The position numbers were made by a program, and so were the translations under genes. DNA of 64,000 nucleotides from Bosea vestrisii (GTDB taxonomy: Bacteria > Pseudomonadota > Alphaproteobacteria > Rhizobiales > Beijerinckiaceae). Shown here piece by piece: positions 54,457-63,157 of the stretch. The DNA lies in the NCBI RefSeq assembly GCF_030144325.1, contig NZ_CP126307.1:5794001-5858000 (forward strand), written 5' to 3'. Below the pieces are notes generated by a model. It made no database searches. It was given only the letters and a program-made list of their open reading frames with translations, and was not told the origin of the DNA. Each line of letters begins with the position of its first letter. Within the stretch, counting starts at the first letter, position 1.

Positions 54457-55728
54457 TCAGACAGCATCCATCTTGCAGGCGCTTTCAGCCTGGCTGCCGA
54501 AGGCCTTCTCGATATCGGCGGTCGTCTTGGGCAGCTCCGCCTTGATGTCGAAATAATCCCATTTGTCGGTGATCTTCGGCTTGATGCCGGCGACCAGCAG
54601 TCGGCTGACCATCTGGTGATCGAAGTTGCGATAGTGCACGTCGAGGCCGTCGCGCTTGGTCGACCATTTCTCGAGAGCGGCGACGATCGCCGCCGAGTCG
54701 GTCGACTTCGCCGCCTCGATGGAATCGAGCAGGGTCTTCATGCCCATCCAGCCCATCCAGGCCTTGTCGGCAGCCGGGCGTCCGTATTTCTTCTCGTAGG
54801 CGGCGGCCATCGCCTGCTCTTCGGGCGGGTTGTTGGGGTTCTTGTAGTACCAGGTGATCGTGTAGAGGCCGTCGGCCGCGTCCGGGCCGACGCCCCACAG
54901 ATCGGTGTTGCCGACGGAGATCTCGGCAAAGGGGATGCGCCCCTTCATGCCAAGTTCGTTCCATTGCTTCAGGAAGGTGGTGAGGTCGCTGGCGGCGATG
55001 CCGCCGATGACGACGTCGGGCTTCGCCTGCCGGATCTTGAGGATGAAGGAGGAATAGTCGGGCGTGCCGACCGGGACCTCGTCGGCACCGACAATGGTGA
55101 TGCCATTGGCCTTGGCGTAGTCCTCGAAGGAACGCTTGATGTCCTGGCCGAAGGCATAGGCCGCCGTCAGCAGGTACCATTTCTTGCCGACATCGGCGCA
55201 GTAGGGCGCCAGCACCCGCACATGCACGTCGACCGGCGGCTGCAGGCGGAAGGTGTATTTGTTGCAGGACTTGCCGGTGAGTTCGCCGGTGGCGGCATTG
55301 GCGGCGATGTAGGGCACCTTGGCCTTCTTGGCGACCGCCGAGATCGCGAGTGCAAAGGAGCTGAGCGCGCCGCCGACCATGCCGACGACCTTGTGCTCGC
55401 CGACGAGGCGCTCGGCGTTCTGCTGCGCGCCCTGCGGGTTCGGCTCGTCGAGCCAGACGATTTCGGTGGGGCGGCCGAGCAGCGTGTTGTTGCGTTGCTC
55501 CAGGGCCAGCATGCCGCCTTGGGCGAGGTATTCCGATTGATCGACGATGGTCCCGGTCTTGGCCCAGATCATGCCGATCTTGATCGGGTCCGCCGCTGCG
55601 GCGTTGCCGATATAGGGCATGCCGAGCCTGGCCGAAACGAGGCCGCTGGCGCCGAGCGATCCGGCGCCCACGAGCAGGCTGCGGCGTCCGATCCAGCGGG
55701 TGATTGATGGCTTGCGAGCGTCTGTCAC
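54457..55728 (-). CDS. ABC transporter substrate-binding protein, branched-chain amino-acid type
   Basis: A 423-residue periplasmic binding protein of the LivK/Peripla_BP_6 family. The N-terminus has a twin-arginine-like GRRSLLVG (residues ~14-21) and a hydrophobic stretch ending in NAAAADP, so export by Tat is possible. The mature protein opens PIKIGMIWAKTG. The start is GTG 55728 with ggagg upstream; it is the first gene of the nine-gene operon. The substrate is unknown; catabolic neighbours suggest a cyclic carboxylate rather than an amino acid. Two IclR-type palindromes lie ~100-140 bp upstream. Confidence 0.9.
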   Translation of the reverse strand: MTDARKPSITRWIGRRSLLVGAGSLGASGLVSARLGMPYIGNAAAADPIKIGMIWAKTGTIVDQSEYLAQGGMLALEQRNNTLLGRPTEIVWLDEPNPQGAQQNAERLVGEHKVVGMVGGALSSFALAISAVAKKAKVPYIAANAATGELTGKSCNKYTFRLQPPVDVHVRVLAPYCADVGKKWYLLTAAYAFGQDIKRSFEDYAKANGITIVGADEVPVGTPDYSSFILKIRQAKPDVVIGGIAASDLTTFLKQWNELGMKGRIPFAEISVGNTDLWGVGPDAADGLYTITWYYKNPNNPPEEQAMAAAYEKKYGRPAADKAWMGWMGMKTLLDSIEAAKSTDSAAIVAALEKWSTKRDGLDVHYRNFDHQMVSRLLVAGIKPKITDKWDYFDIKAELPKTTADIEKAFGSQAESACKMDAV

Positions 55729-55824
55729 GACGTCCTCCCTGTGTGGCGTTCCCTTGCCGTGTCGATCTTTATGTCTGCCCGTCCGTTCCGGCGGGGCATG
55801 CGGCGGCGACGGCTGTAACATAAC

Positions 55825-55839
55825 TGGAATTGAATTCCA
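55825..55839. promoter_or_regulatory. IclR-type operator, site 1
   Basis: Perfect 15-bp palindrome TGGAATTGAATTCCA (7-bp arms, one centre base). It agrees at 13 of 15 positions with the published E. coli IclR consensus TGGAAATNATTTCCA. It lies between two divergent operons, one of which encodes an IclR regulator. Confidence 0.7.
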
Positions 55840-55855
55840 CCGATAATTTGAGAAT

Positions 55856-55870
55856 TGGAATCTAATTCTG
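55856..55870. promoter_or_regulatory. IclR-type operator, site 2
   Basis: TGGAATCTAATTCTG matches site 1 at 11 of 15 positions. It starts 31 bp after site 1, about three helical turns, so two dimers could bind on one face of the DNA. A wider imperfect inverted repeat (agaatt/aattct, 55851-55869) overlaps it. Confidence 0.55.
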
Positions 55871-55877
55871 ATTTTTG

Positions 55878-55906
55878 TTGACGCCCTCCGGCGGCGCCGA
55901 CATAAA
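55878..55906 (+). promoter_or_regulatory. Sigma-70-like promoter of the rightward operon
   Basis: -35 ttgacg (55878-55883), 17-bp spacer, -10 cataaa (55901-55906). It lies 20 bp before the Gfo/Idh start and directly downstream of IclR site 2, a position suited to activation or repression by the IclR protein. Confidence 0.6.
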
Positions 55907-55925
55907 CGGGGCGGGAGAAAAACGC

Positions 55926-56972
55926 ATGAAACCGCTATCGATCGGGCTCGTCGGGGCCGGCGCCATCGGCCGCATGCATGCCGATGTGATTGCAGGCAGC
56001 GACTTCGCTGCGATCGCTGGTGTGGCGGATCCGACAGAAGCCGGCCGCCTCTATTGTCGAGAGCGCGGGCTGCCCTGGTATGCGAGCCACCGGGATCTGC
56101 TCGCTGCGGGCGAGGCGGAGGCGTTGATCGTCGCCACGCCCAACCAGAGCCATCTCGAGATCGGGCTGGCGGCGATCGCCCGTGGCGTTCCCGCGCTGAT
56201 CGAGAAGCCGGTCGCGGTCACCGTCGCGGAGGGAGAGGAGCTTTCAGCCGCCTCGGCGAGTGCTGGCGTGCCGGTCCTTGTCGGGCATCACCGCCGGCAC
56301 AATCCGGTCATAGCCAAGGCGCGCGAGCTGGTCAGCCAAGGCGCGCTCGGGCGGCTGACGAACGCGACGGTGCTCTACACATTCTACAAGCACGACGCCT
56401 ATTTCGACTTGGCCTGGCGGCGCGAGCCGGGCGGCGGGCCCGTGCTGATCAACCTGATCCATGAGATCGACCTGATCCGCTTCGTCTGCGGCGAGATCGC
56501 GGCCGTGCAGGCGGTGACCTCCGGCCGTGTCCGGGGCCTGCCGGTCGAGGACACGGCGGCGGTGCTGCTCGAGCTGGAGAACGGGGCGCTCATCACGGTG
56601 AGCCTGTCCGACACGGCGGTGACGCCCTGGAGCTGGGATCTCGTCTCCGGCGAACTGCCGAACTACCCCCGGCAGGGAAAGCCGGTGAACTCACACTTCA
56701 TCTCGGGCACGGAAGGTTCGCTTGCACTCCCCAGCCTCGATCACTGGCGCTATGACGGCGAGAAGAGCTGGTTCGCCGACATCACGCAGCAGACGATCCC
56801 GGTCGAGCGCGAAAGCCCGTATCAGCGCCAGCTCCGGCATCTCTTCGAGATCGTGCGCCACGGCGCCGCTCCCCTGATCGATGCCGCCGATGCGACCCGT
56901 ACGCTTAAAGTGACGCTTGCCGTTCAGGACGCAGCACGCCAGAGACAGCGTCTGGAGATGCATTTTGGATAG
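55926..56972 (+). CDS. Gfo/Idh/MocA family oxidoreductase
   Basis: A 348-residue NAD(P)-dependent dehydrogenase. Rossmann motif GLVGAGAIGRMHADVIAG is at the N-terminus and the family-defining EKP occurs in ALIEKPVAVTVAEG. HxxxxDLIRF in the second domain is the usual active-site helix (HEIDLIRFVCG). Family members act on inositol, sugars and cyclic polyols. The start at 55926 has gggag upstream. It opens the rightward operon with the IclR regulator, an epimerase and a TIM-barrel isomerase. Confidence 0.89.
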   Translation: MKPLSIGLVGAGAIGRMHADVIAGSDFAAIAGVADPTEAGRLYCRERGLPWYASHRDLLAAGEAEALIVATPNQSHLEIGLAAIARGVPALIEKPVAVTVAEGEELSAASASAGVPVLVGHHRRHNPVIAKARELVSQGALGRLTNATVLYTFYKHDAYFDLAWRREPGGGPVLINLIHEIDLIRFVCGEIAAVQAVTSGRVRGLPVEDTAAVLLELENGALITVSLSDTAVTPWSWDLVSGELPNYPRQGKPVNSHFISGTEGSLALPSLDHWRYDGEKSWFADITQQTIPVERESPYQRQLRHLFEIVRHGAAPLIDAADATRTLKVTLAVQDAARQRQRLEMHFG

Positions 56973-56976
56973 GGTG

Positions 56977-57834
56977 ATGACGAAGCGGATCGAGGACGAC
57001 GCAGGGCTGGACGAAACCGACCAAGCGCCGAGCGGCCTGCTCGAGCGCACCCTCGGCGTTATCGAACTGCTCGCGCAGAACGCGCGGGGACTGCCGCTCT
57101 TCGAGATCGCGGAGCGCCTGAAGATCCCGCGCAGCGCCACCCATCGCGTCCTCTCCAGCCTCGTCGATCATGGTTACGTTCGGCAGGAGCGCCATCACGG
57201 CACCTATGAGCTGACCGCCAAGATCGCTTCGCTCGCCTTCAGCTTCCTGGCGGGCACGGGCATCACGGATCTCGCCCAGCCGATCCTCGACCATCTGGCG
57301 CGTGAATCGGCGGAGCTGGTGCGTCTCGCCCTGATCGACGGGCGCGAGCTCGTCTGGGTAGCGAAATCGCAAGGTTCGCCGTTCGGGCTGCGCTACGATC
57401 CCGATATGGGGCAGGCCGGCAGGCTCTCCTGCTCGGCGAGCGGACATGCCTGGCTGTCCTGTCTACCGGACGAGGAGGCTCTCGCGCTCGTCGAGCGGCA
57501 GGGCTACGGCGCGCGCGAGGAATTCGGCCCGCGCGCGCCGCAGACACAAGCGGCTTTGCTGAAATACCTGCGCCAGGCGCGCAAGCGCGGCTTCAGCATT
57601 GTCGTCCAGACCTACTCGCCCTGGATGAACGCCACCGCCGCGCCGATCCGCAATCCGCAGACGAAGGACGTCGTCGGCGCCGTCGTGATCGCGGGGCCGC
57701 ATATCCGGCTGACGGAAGAGAAGATGTTGGCGTTGTCGCCGATGTTGCTGAGCGCGGCGCGGGAATTGTCGCTGGCGATGGGAGCAAGCTCCAGCCTCAC
57801 GTCGCGGCAATCGCGGGGCCCGTTCTTCGGCTGA
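56977..57834 (+). CDS. IclR-family transcriptional regulator
   Basis: A 285-residue regulator. The winged helix-turn-helix at about residues 20-85 includes LPLFEIAERLKIPRSATHRVLSSLVDHGYVR. The IclR effector domain (about 95-275) has SCSASGHAWLSCLPDEEA and the C-terminal GAVVIAGPHIRLTEEK. It starts four bases after the Gfo/Idh stop. IclR proteins control catabolic operons for aromatic and hydroaromatic acids. The two palindromes at 55825-55870 are its probable targets, so it would control both divergent operons and itself. Confidence 0.9.
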   Translation: MTKRIEDDAGLDETDQAPSGLLERTLGVIELLAQNARGLPLFEIAERLKIPRSATHRVLSSLVDHGYVRQERHHGTYELTAKIASLAFSFLAGTGITDLAQPILDHLARESAELVRLALIDGRELVWVAKSQGSPFGLRYDPDMGQAGRLSCSASGHAWLSCLPDEEALALVERQGYGAREEFGPRAPQTQAALLKYLRQARKRGFSIVVQTYSPWMNATAAPIRNPQTKDVVGAVVIAGPHIRLTEEKMLALSPMLLSAARELSLAMGASSSLTSRQSRGPFFG

Positions 57835-57898
57835 GCCAGCTCTCTGGCCTGCCAACAAGAGATCGCCTGAAAGCCCGGCGACGCGACGGGAGGTTCGA

Positions 57899-58798
57899 TT
57901 GCAGGTTCTCATTACCGGCGGTGCCGGCTTCCTCGGCGCCTGGATCTGCCGGCGCCTATCGCGCCGCGGTGACCATATCCGTATCTTCGACCGGACCGAG
58001 AACCGGGCCACCATCGCGGCGATCGCCGGCGCTGAGGCCGCGGCCGCTTGCGAATGGGTGACCGGGGATATCGTCGACGGCGAGGCTGTCGCGGCCGCCG
58101 CGCGCGGCTGCGACGCCATCATCCATCTCGCCGGCGTGCTGACTCTGGCCTGCAAGGAGAAGCCGGTTCGCGGCGCCGAGATCAACCTGATCGGAACGCT
58201 CAACGTGTTCGAGGCGGCGCTGCGCCATGGCATCGGCAAGGTCGTCTACACGAGCAGCGCCGGCACCTATGGACCGCAGAGCGGTAAGCTCCCGATTCCA
58301 ACCTCGCATTACGGCGCCTTCAAGCTGGCTTGCGAGGGCAGCGCGCGTGCCTACTTCGCCGACCATGGGCTCTCCAGCATCGGCTTCAGGCCTTACGTCG
58401 TCTATGGGCCAGGCCGCGACAGCGGGCTCAGCGCGGGGCCTTCTCTTGCCTGCCGGGCGGCGGCTCGGGGCGAGCCTTATGTCTTCCCCTATGAGGGCAT
58501 GGCCGGGCTGGTCTATGTCGGCGATGTCGCCGCGGCCTACGAGAGCGCGCTTCGACACGAAGGCGCGGGAGCGCATGTCTTCAACATGATCGGCGAACAG
58601 GCCGCGCCGGAAGACGTGATCGCCGAGTTGCGCAGGCTGGCGCCGGATTGCGATATCCGCCGCGGTGGCGCGCCGATGCCTTCGGCTCCGGAGATCGCGG
58701 AGGGGCCGCTGCGGGAGGTCCTCGCCGACATACCCTTCACGTCGCTTCGTGAAGGCCTTGCGCGCACCTTTGCCTTCTACCGGGATGGAAGCCTCTAG
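57899..58798 (+). CDS. NAD-dependent epimerase/dehydratase family protein
   Basis: A 299-residue extended SDR. The cofactor motif ITGGAGFLGAWICRRL is at residues 5-20. Catalytic residues are TSSAG (Ser) and YGAFK (YxxxK). The start is TTG 57899, preceded by gggaggt at a good distance. The family interconverts nucleotide sugars or oxidises/reduces sugar acids and lactones. Placement in an IclR-controlled catabolic operon suggests a small-molecule dehydrogenase rather than a surface-sugar enzyme. Confidence 0.86.
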   Translation: MQVLITGGAGFLGAWICRRLSRRGDHIRIFDRTENRATIAAIAGAEAAAACEWVTGDIVDGEAVAAAARGCDAIIHLAGVLTLACKEKPVRGAEINLIGTLNVFEAALRHGIGKVVYTSSAGTYGPQSGKLPIPTSHYGAFKLACEGSARAYFADHGLSSIGFRPYVVYGPGRDSGLSAGPSLACRAAARGEPYVFPYEGMAGLVYVGDVAAAYESALRHEGAGAHVFNMIGEQAAPEDVIAELRRLAPDCDIRRGGAPMPSAPEIAEGPLREVLADIPFTSLREGLARTFAFYRDGSL

Positions 58799-58801
58799 GC
58801 C

Positions 58802-59632
58802 ATGCAGCTCGCCGCCCATACCTTCGGTTTCGTCTGGCAGGAGAGCGCCGAGGCCGCGCTCGAAGCGGTCGCTGCAGCCGGTTTTCGCCATGTCCAGCTC
58901 ATGGCGGCGCCGCCGCATTTCGATCCCTGGCGCAGCGACGCCGCCCGCACCACGCGCTTGCAAGGGCTGATCGAGCAGTACGGACTCAATCTGCTGGCTT
59001 GCGATCTCGCAAGCAGCGACATCAATCTGGCGAGCGCTTCTCCCGATGTGGTGAGCTTCTCGGTCGATGCCTATCGGCGGCTGATCGCACGCTGCGCCGA
59101 TTTGGGCGCGGCCGCGGTCTGTGTCGGCTCCGGGCGCAGGCATGCCCTGCTCGCCAAGGCCAACGACCGGCTGATGGAGAGTTTCCGCCCCGCCTTCCGC
59201 GAGATCGTCGTCGAGGCCCGGCGCCATGGCCTGTCTGTCGGGCTCGAAAACCATCCGCAGGGCTTGCTCGCCGATGCCGGCGCCATCCTCCGGTTCATCG
59301 CTGACGAGGGCTACGCGGATGTCACCGTGATCTATGACGTTGCCAATGCCGTTGCGATCGGTGAGGACCCGGTCGAGGGGCTCGCGGCCCTCGCTCCCCA
59401 TCTCAGCATCGTGCATCTGTCCGACAGCCCGATCGGTCAGTGGCGGCATGATCCGATCGGCAGCGGTGCCATCGATTTCACAGCGATCGGGCAAGAACTG
59501 AAGCGCCAGGGCTACAAGGGACCCGTCGCGCTCGAGATCCTCTCTGAAACGCCGCTTGCGGGCCTCCTCGATGGAGCCCGCAAGCTGATTGAGGAGGGAT
59601 GGGTCTTCAACGACACGCTCGCCCGGCCGTGA
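58802..59632 (+). CDS. Sugar phosphate isomerase/epimerase-like TIM-barrel protein, second copy
   Basis: A 276-residue AP-endonuclease-2-fold protein. Metal ligands are plausible in SVGLENHPQG (Glu), VIYDVANAV (Asp), IVHLSDS (His) and VALEILSE (Glu). It starts three bases after the epimerase stop. It is distinct from the protein at 45172 but of the same superfamily, so each operon has its own isomerase/dehydratase. Inosose dehydratase, tagatose/psicose epimerase and dehydroshikimate dehydratase are the known activities of relatives. Confidence 0.86.
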   Translation: MQLAAHTFGFVWQESAEAALEAVAAAGFRHVQLMAAPPHFDPWRSDAARTTRLQGLIEQYGLNLLACDLASSDINLASASPDVVSFSVDAYRRLIARCADLGAAAVCVGSGRRHALLAKANDRLMESFRPAFREIVVEARRHGLSVGLENHPQGLLADAGAILRFIADEGYADVTVIYDVANAVAIGEDPVEGLAALAPHLSIVHLSDSPIGQWRHDPIGSGAIDFTAIGQELKRQGYKGPVALEILSETPLAGLLDGARKLIEEGWVFNDTLARP

Positions 59633-59647
59633 AGCCTCGGGAACGGC

Positions 59648-60415
59648 TCAACCGAACGATGCGTCTCCGGCATCGGAGAAGGCTTGCCAGCCCCCGTCGA
59701 CGCTGAGGATGGCTCCAGTGACATAGGACGCCGCCGGCGAGCACAGGAACCAGCCGGCCTCGGCGATTTCCTCCGGTTCGGCGAGGCGCCCCATCGGGAT
59801 GCGGCGTTCCAGCCGCTTGCGGTCGATCCGGCCGGCCGCTTCCAGCTTCCTGACCAATGATGTCCCGACATAGCCCGGCGCGACAGCATTGACCCGGATG
59901 CCGAGGCTCGCCCATTCGCAGGCGAGATTCTTCGTCATCTGGACGATGCCGGCCTTCGCGGCGCCATAGGCATTGCGGCGCGGCAAGCCGCCAAGTCCAG
60001 CGATCGAGCTGATGTTCAGAATCGCTCCGCCGCTGATCGCCATGACGCGCGCAACCTCGCGCGACATCAGGAAGGTGCCGTTGAGATGGACCTTCAGGAC
60101 CTGTTCGAAATGGCCGATATCCTGCTCGAGCGTCGGCAGATGCGTGTCGCCTATGCCGGCATTGTTGACGAGGATGTCGATCGTACCCATTGCAGAGGCT
60201 GTAGCCGTCACGGCGGCGCAGACCGATGCCTCGTCGCAGACGTCGCAGGCGAGAGCGATGTGCCCGGTGCCGAGCTCGGCCACGCAGGCCGAGGCGCGGT
60301 CGCCATCGATGTCGGCAATGGCGATACGGCAGCCGGCGGCGGCAAAGCGGCGGGCGAGGGCCCAGCCGATGCCGTCTGCCGCGCCGGTGATCATCGCCGT
60401 GGGTTTCTTGGCCAT
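59648..60415 (-). CDS. Short-chain dehydrogenase/reductase (classical)
   Basis: A 255-residue oxidoreductase with TGAADGIG, IADIDGDR (acidic residue favouring NAD), NNAGIG, catalytic Ser in NISSIAG, YGAAK and the C-terminal YVTGAILSVDGGW. It is the last gene of the three-gene leftward operon, 13 bp after the preceding SDR, and converges with the TIM-barrel gene across 15 bp. The substrate is probably a hydroxylated ring intermediate. Confidence 0.9.
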   Translation of the reverse strand: MAKKPTAMITGAADGIGWALARRFAAAGCRIAIADIDGDRASACVAELGTGHIALACDVCDEASVCAAVTATASAMGTIDILVNNAGIGDTHLPTLEQDIGHFEQVLKVHLNGTFLMSREVARVMAISGGAILNISSIAGLGGLPRRNAYGAAKAGIVQMTKNLACEWASLGIRVNAVAPGYVGTSLVRKLEAAGRIDRKRLERRIPMGRLAEPEEIAEAGWFLCSPAASYVTGAILSVDGGWQAFSDAGDASFG

Positions 60416-60428
60416 GGCTATCGCCCCC

Positions 60429-61271
60429 TCAACGGGCGGCCTGGCCGGAAGCGTAGCCCGGCCGCGGGATCAGACTCATCAATCCCCGGGTGAAGCCGCC
60501 ATCGACCGTGATCTCCTCGCCGTTGACGTAGCCCGCTCGGTCGCTCGCCAGGAAAAGGACGGTGTCGGCGATATCGTCGGGCTGTCCGATCCGCCCTTGC
60601 GGCACCGCCGCCTCGCGCTGCCGCTTCAGCTCCGGATCGGCGTAGAAGCCGCGGCTCATCGGAGTCAGTATCAGTCCGGGGCTGACGACGTTGCTGCGGA
60701 TGCCCTGTGGGGCCCATTCGAGTGCGATCTGCCGCGACAGCATCACGACGCCGGCCTTGCTGATGCTGTAGGCACCGCTGAACGCCTGGGCATGCGTCGC
60801 TGCGACCGAGGCGATATGAACCATGGCGCCGCCGCCATTCGCACGCATCTGCCGCGCAAAGGTCTGCGCGCAGAGGAAATAGCCGGTCAGGTTGACTGAC
60901 AACACGGCATTCCACTCGGCCAGGGCCAGCGTTTCCAGTGCGCCGGGGCGCAGCAATGCGGCATTGTTGACCAGCACCCGGCAAGGGCCGAATTGCGCCA
61001 TGCAGGCCTCTGCCGCAGACTCGATGCTCGCAGGGGCCGAGACGTCGCACGAGAAGACGGCTGCCTCCGCTCCGATCTGCCGGATGGCGGAAAGGGTTTC
61101 CTCGGCTGCTACAGTTGAGCGGTCCAGCATGGCGATGCGGGCGCCGGCCCTGGCGAGGCCGAGCGCGATCGCGCGGCCGAGCCCGCCGCCCGCGCCGGTG
61201 ACCACGCAGGCTGCGCCCTGCAAGCCGGGCATGCCCGCAGCGTCGTCGCTCATCGTCTTTGCTTTGTTCAT
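60429..61271 (-). CDS. Short-chain dehydrogenase/reductase (classical)
   Basis: A 280-residue oxidoreductase with TGAGGGLG, NNAALL, catalytic Ser in IASVA, YSISK and C-terminal YVNGEEITVDGGF. The start at 61271 overlaps the flavoprotein stop (ATGA), which favours it over Met7. It has a ~15-residue C-terminal tail after the SDR core. It belongs to the three-gene operon flavoprotein-SDR-SDR. Confidence 0.89.
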   Translation of the reverse strand: MNKAKTMSDDAAGMPGLQGAACVVTGAGGGLGRAIALGLARAGARIAMLDRSTVAAEETLSAIRQIGAEAAVFSCDVSAPASIESAAEACMAQFGPCRVLVNNAALLRPGALETLALAEWNAVLSVNLTGYFLCAQTFARQMRANGGGAMVHIASVAATHAQAFSGAYSISKAGVVMLSRQIALEWAPQGIRSNVVSPGLILTPMSRGFYADPELKRQREAAVPQGRIGQPDDIADTVLFLASDRAGYVNGEEITVDGGFTRGLMSLIPRPGYASGQAAR

Positions 61272-62968
61272 GGTTCGCGGCCGGCGAGGTGGCAGCCCGC
61301 CAGATAGCCGAAGGTCATGATCGGTCCGAGCGTTATGCCGGCGCCGGGATAGCTGCCGCCCATCATGCTCGCCCGATCGTTGCCGACCGCGTAGAGGCCG
61401 TCGATCAGCTGCCCATCGGCTGCCAGCACGCGGCCGACGACGTCGGTCGTCAGCCCATCGAAGGTGCCGAGATCGCCCATGACGATCCGCAGCGCGTAGA
61501 ACGGAGCCTTGCGGATCGGCGCCACATTGGGATTGGGTTTGTGATCGGGATTGCCGAGAAATCGGTTGAAGGCACTGCGCCCGCGCCCGAATTCCGGATC
61601 TTCGCCCCGTTCGGCGTCACGATTGTAGCGCGCGACCGTGGTTTCAAGTCCTCTCGGATCCAGGCCAGCCGCCCCGGCGAGGTCCGCCAGCGTCGCGCCC
61701 CGCCTGAGATAGCCGTTGCGGACATAGAGGCCGATCGGAACCGGCGCCGGCTTGGCGAAGCCGAGCCCGTATTTGCGGATCGTGGCGTGATCGCAGATCA
61801 GCCAGGCTTCGGTGGCATCGCCTTGCGCGCCATCGGCGATCATGGCGGCGCCGACGTCGTGATAGGATTCGGACTCGTTGGTGAAGCGGCGTCCGGCCCG
61901 GTTCACGGCGATGACGCCGGGCTTGTAGCGGTCGACGAGATGCGGGAAGACGCCAGTGCGGCCGCCGCCGAGCGGTACTTCCGAGACAGGCATCCAGGCG
62001 GCGGCATTGGGATAGCGCAATTCGCAGCGGGCGCCGGCCGACTCCGCCAGCCGAATGCCGTCGCCGGTATTGGCGGTCGGCGTTGGCGAGACATGCCGGC
62101 CGCCGCGGGCGACATGTGGGTAGGCCGCCGCCATGCGTGCCTCATCATGGGGAAAGCCGCCGCAGGCGAGTACGACGGCGCGTTTCGCCCGGATCTCGCG
62201 GATGCCGTCTTCGGCCTCGAAGCGCGCGCCCACGACGCGGCCGCTCTCGACGATGAGGTCTTTTGCCGGCATCCCCGTCAGGATCGGGATGCCGAGATCG
62301 AAGGCTGATCTGGCCAGCCGTGCGGCCAGGGCGTTGCCGCTGGTGACCTGGACGCCGCGCCGATAGAGCACAAGGTCCTTGATATGCGATGCGAGCCGGC
62401 GCGCGACATAGAGAGCCGAGTTGAATGAACGCGTCGCCCGGAAGAAATGCTTCAGGTCCTCGTTGGAGGAGTTGAACATCATGCCGATGAACGTGATCGT
62501 CTCCAGCGGCGGGCGCAGCCGCGCGAGCTCCTTGCCGAGGTGGCGCGCATCGTAGGGAGCCGCGGTCAGCGAGCGGCCCTTCGCCACGCCGCCCGGCACG
62601 TCGGGATGGTAGTCGGGATAGTTGGACAGGAGAAAGCGGACTTCGGTCTCGCGCTCGAAGAAGTCGACCATGCGGGGAGCGATGTCGAGGAAGGTTTCGA
62701 CCACGTCCCCGGCGTAGAAGTTTCCGGTCTCCTGCCGCAGATAGCCGAGCGCCGCCTCGCGCGAATCCGGAAGGCCAGCCTTCGCGGCGTGAACGCTGCC
62801 GGGAATCCAGAGGACACCGCCCGAATAGGCCATGGTGCCGCCGAAGAACCGGTCCTTTTCCGCGACGATGACGTTAAGGCCGTGCTTGCGGGCCGTGATT
62901 GCCGTGGAGAGCCCGCCGGCGCCGGAACCTATCACGAGCACCTCGCAATCGGCTGATGGCTCGGCCAT
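61268..62968 (-). CDS. KstD/fumarate reductase-like FAD-dependent dehydrogenase, third copy
   Basis: A 566-residue flavoprotein. FAD motif VLVIGSGAGGLSTAI is at residues 10-24; the C-terminal motif is GNDRASMMGGSYPGAGITLGPIMTFGY. It is closely similar in layout to the enzyme at 46667 (both have a GGxP/HxxR segment and NTGDGIRL). The start at 62968 was chosen for aaggagg just upstream; the frame extends 141 codons further without family resemblance. It leads the third operon of the cluster, divergent from the broken AraC regulator. Confidence 0.87.
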   Translation of the reverse strand: MAEPSADCEVLVIGSGAGGLSTAITARKHGLNVIVAEKDRFFGGTMAYSGGVLWIPGSVHAAKAGLPDSREAALGYLRQETGNFYAGDVVETFLDIAPRMVDFFERETEVRFLLSNYPDYHPDVPGGVAKGRSLTAAPYDARHLGKELARLRPPLETITFIGMMFNSSNEDLKHFFRATRSFNSALYVARRLASHIKDLVLYRRGVQVTSGNALAARLARSAFDLGIPILTGMPAKDLIVESGRVVGARFEAEDGIREIRAKRAVVLACGGFPHDEARMAAAYPHVARGGRHVSPTPTANTGDGIRLAESAGARCELRYPNAAAWMPVSEVPLGGGRTGVFPHLVDRYKPGVIAVNRAGRRFTNESESYHDVGAAMIADGAQGDATEAWLICDHATIRKYGLGFAKPAPVPIGLYVRNGYLRRGATLADLAGAAGLDPRGLETTVARYNRDAERGEDPEFGRGRSAFNRFLGNPDHKPNPNVAPIRKAPFYALRIVMGDLGTFDGLTTDVVGRVLAADGQLIDGLYAVGNDRASMMGGSYPGAGITLGPIMTFGYLAGCHLAGREP

Positions 62969-63110
62969 GGCTTCCTCCTTCCGACGGGGCTCAGCTCGTT
63001 CGCTCTCCGCTTGCAGACGGGGCGGCGGGCAGGACGTTTCGCCCTGTCCCCGCGGGAACTTGTCTTGGCAGGGTAAGGCGGCGCTGCGTCGAGGCAATGG
63101 ACGGAGGGCG

Positions 63111-63139
63111 TAATAATTTGTACTTTTCCCGGGGAGCAA
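63111..63139 (-). promoter_or_regulatory. Possible promoter of the third leftward operon
   Basis: Read leftward: -35 ttgctc (63139-63134), 17-bp spacer, -10 ttatta (63116-63111). It sits in an AT-rich patch about 140 bp upstream of the flavoprotein start and beside the AraC-type gene. Confidence 0.35.
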
Positions 63140-63157
63140 GATGCGCAGTGAGGCGTA

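Noticed and set aside
56917..56976. Upstream extension of the IclR gene from 56917
   Set aside because: It lies entirely within the end of the Gfo/Idh gene and has no helix-turn-helix-family resemblance. ATG 56977 directly after the stop is the natural start.
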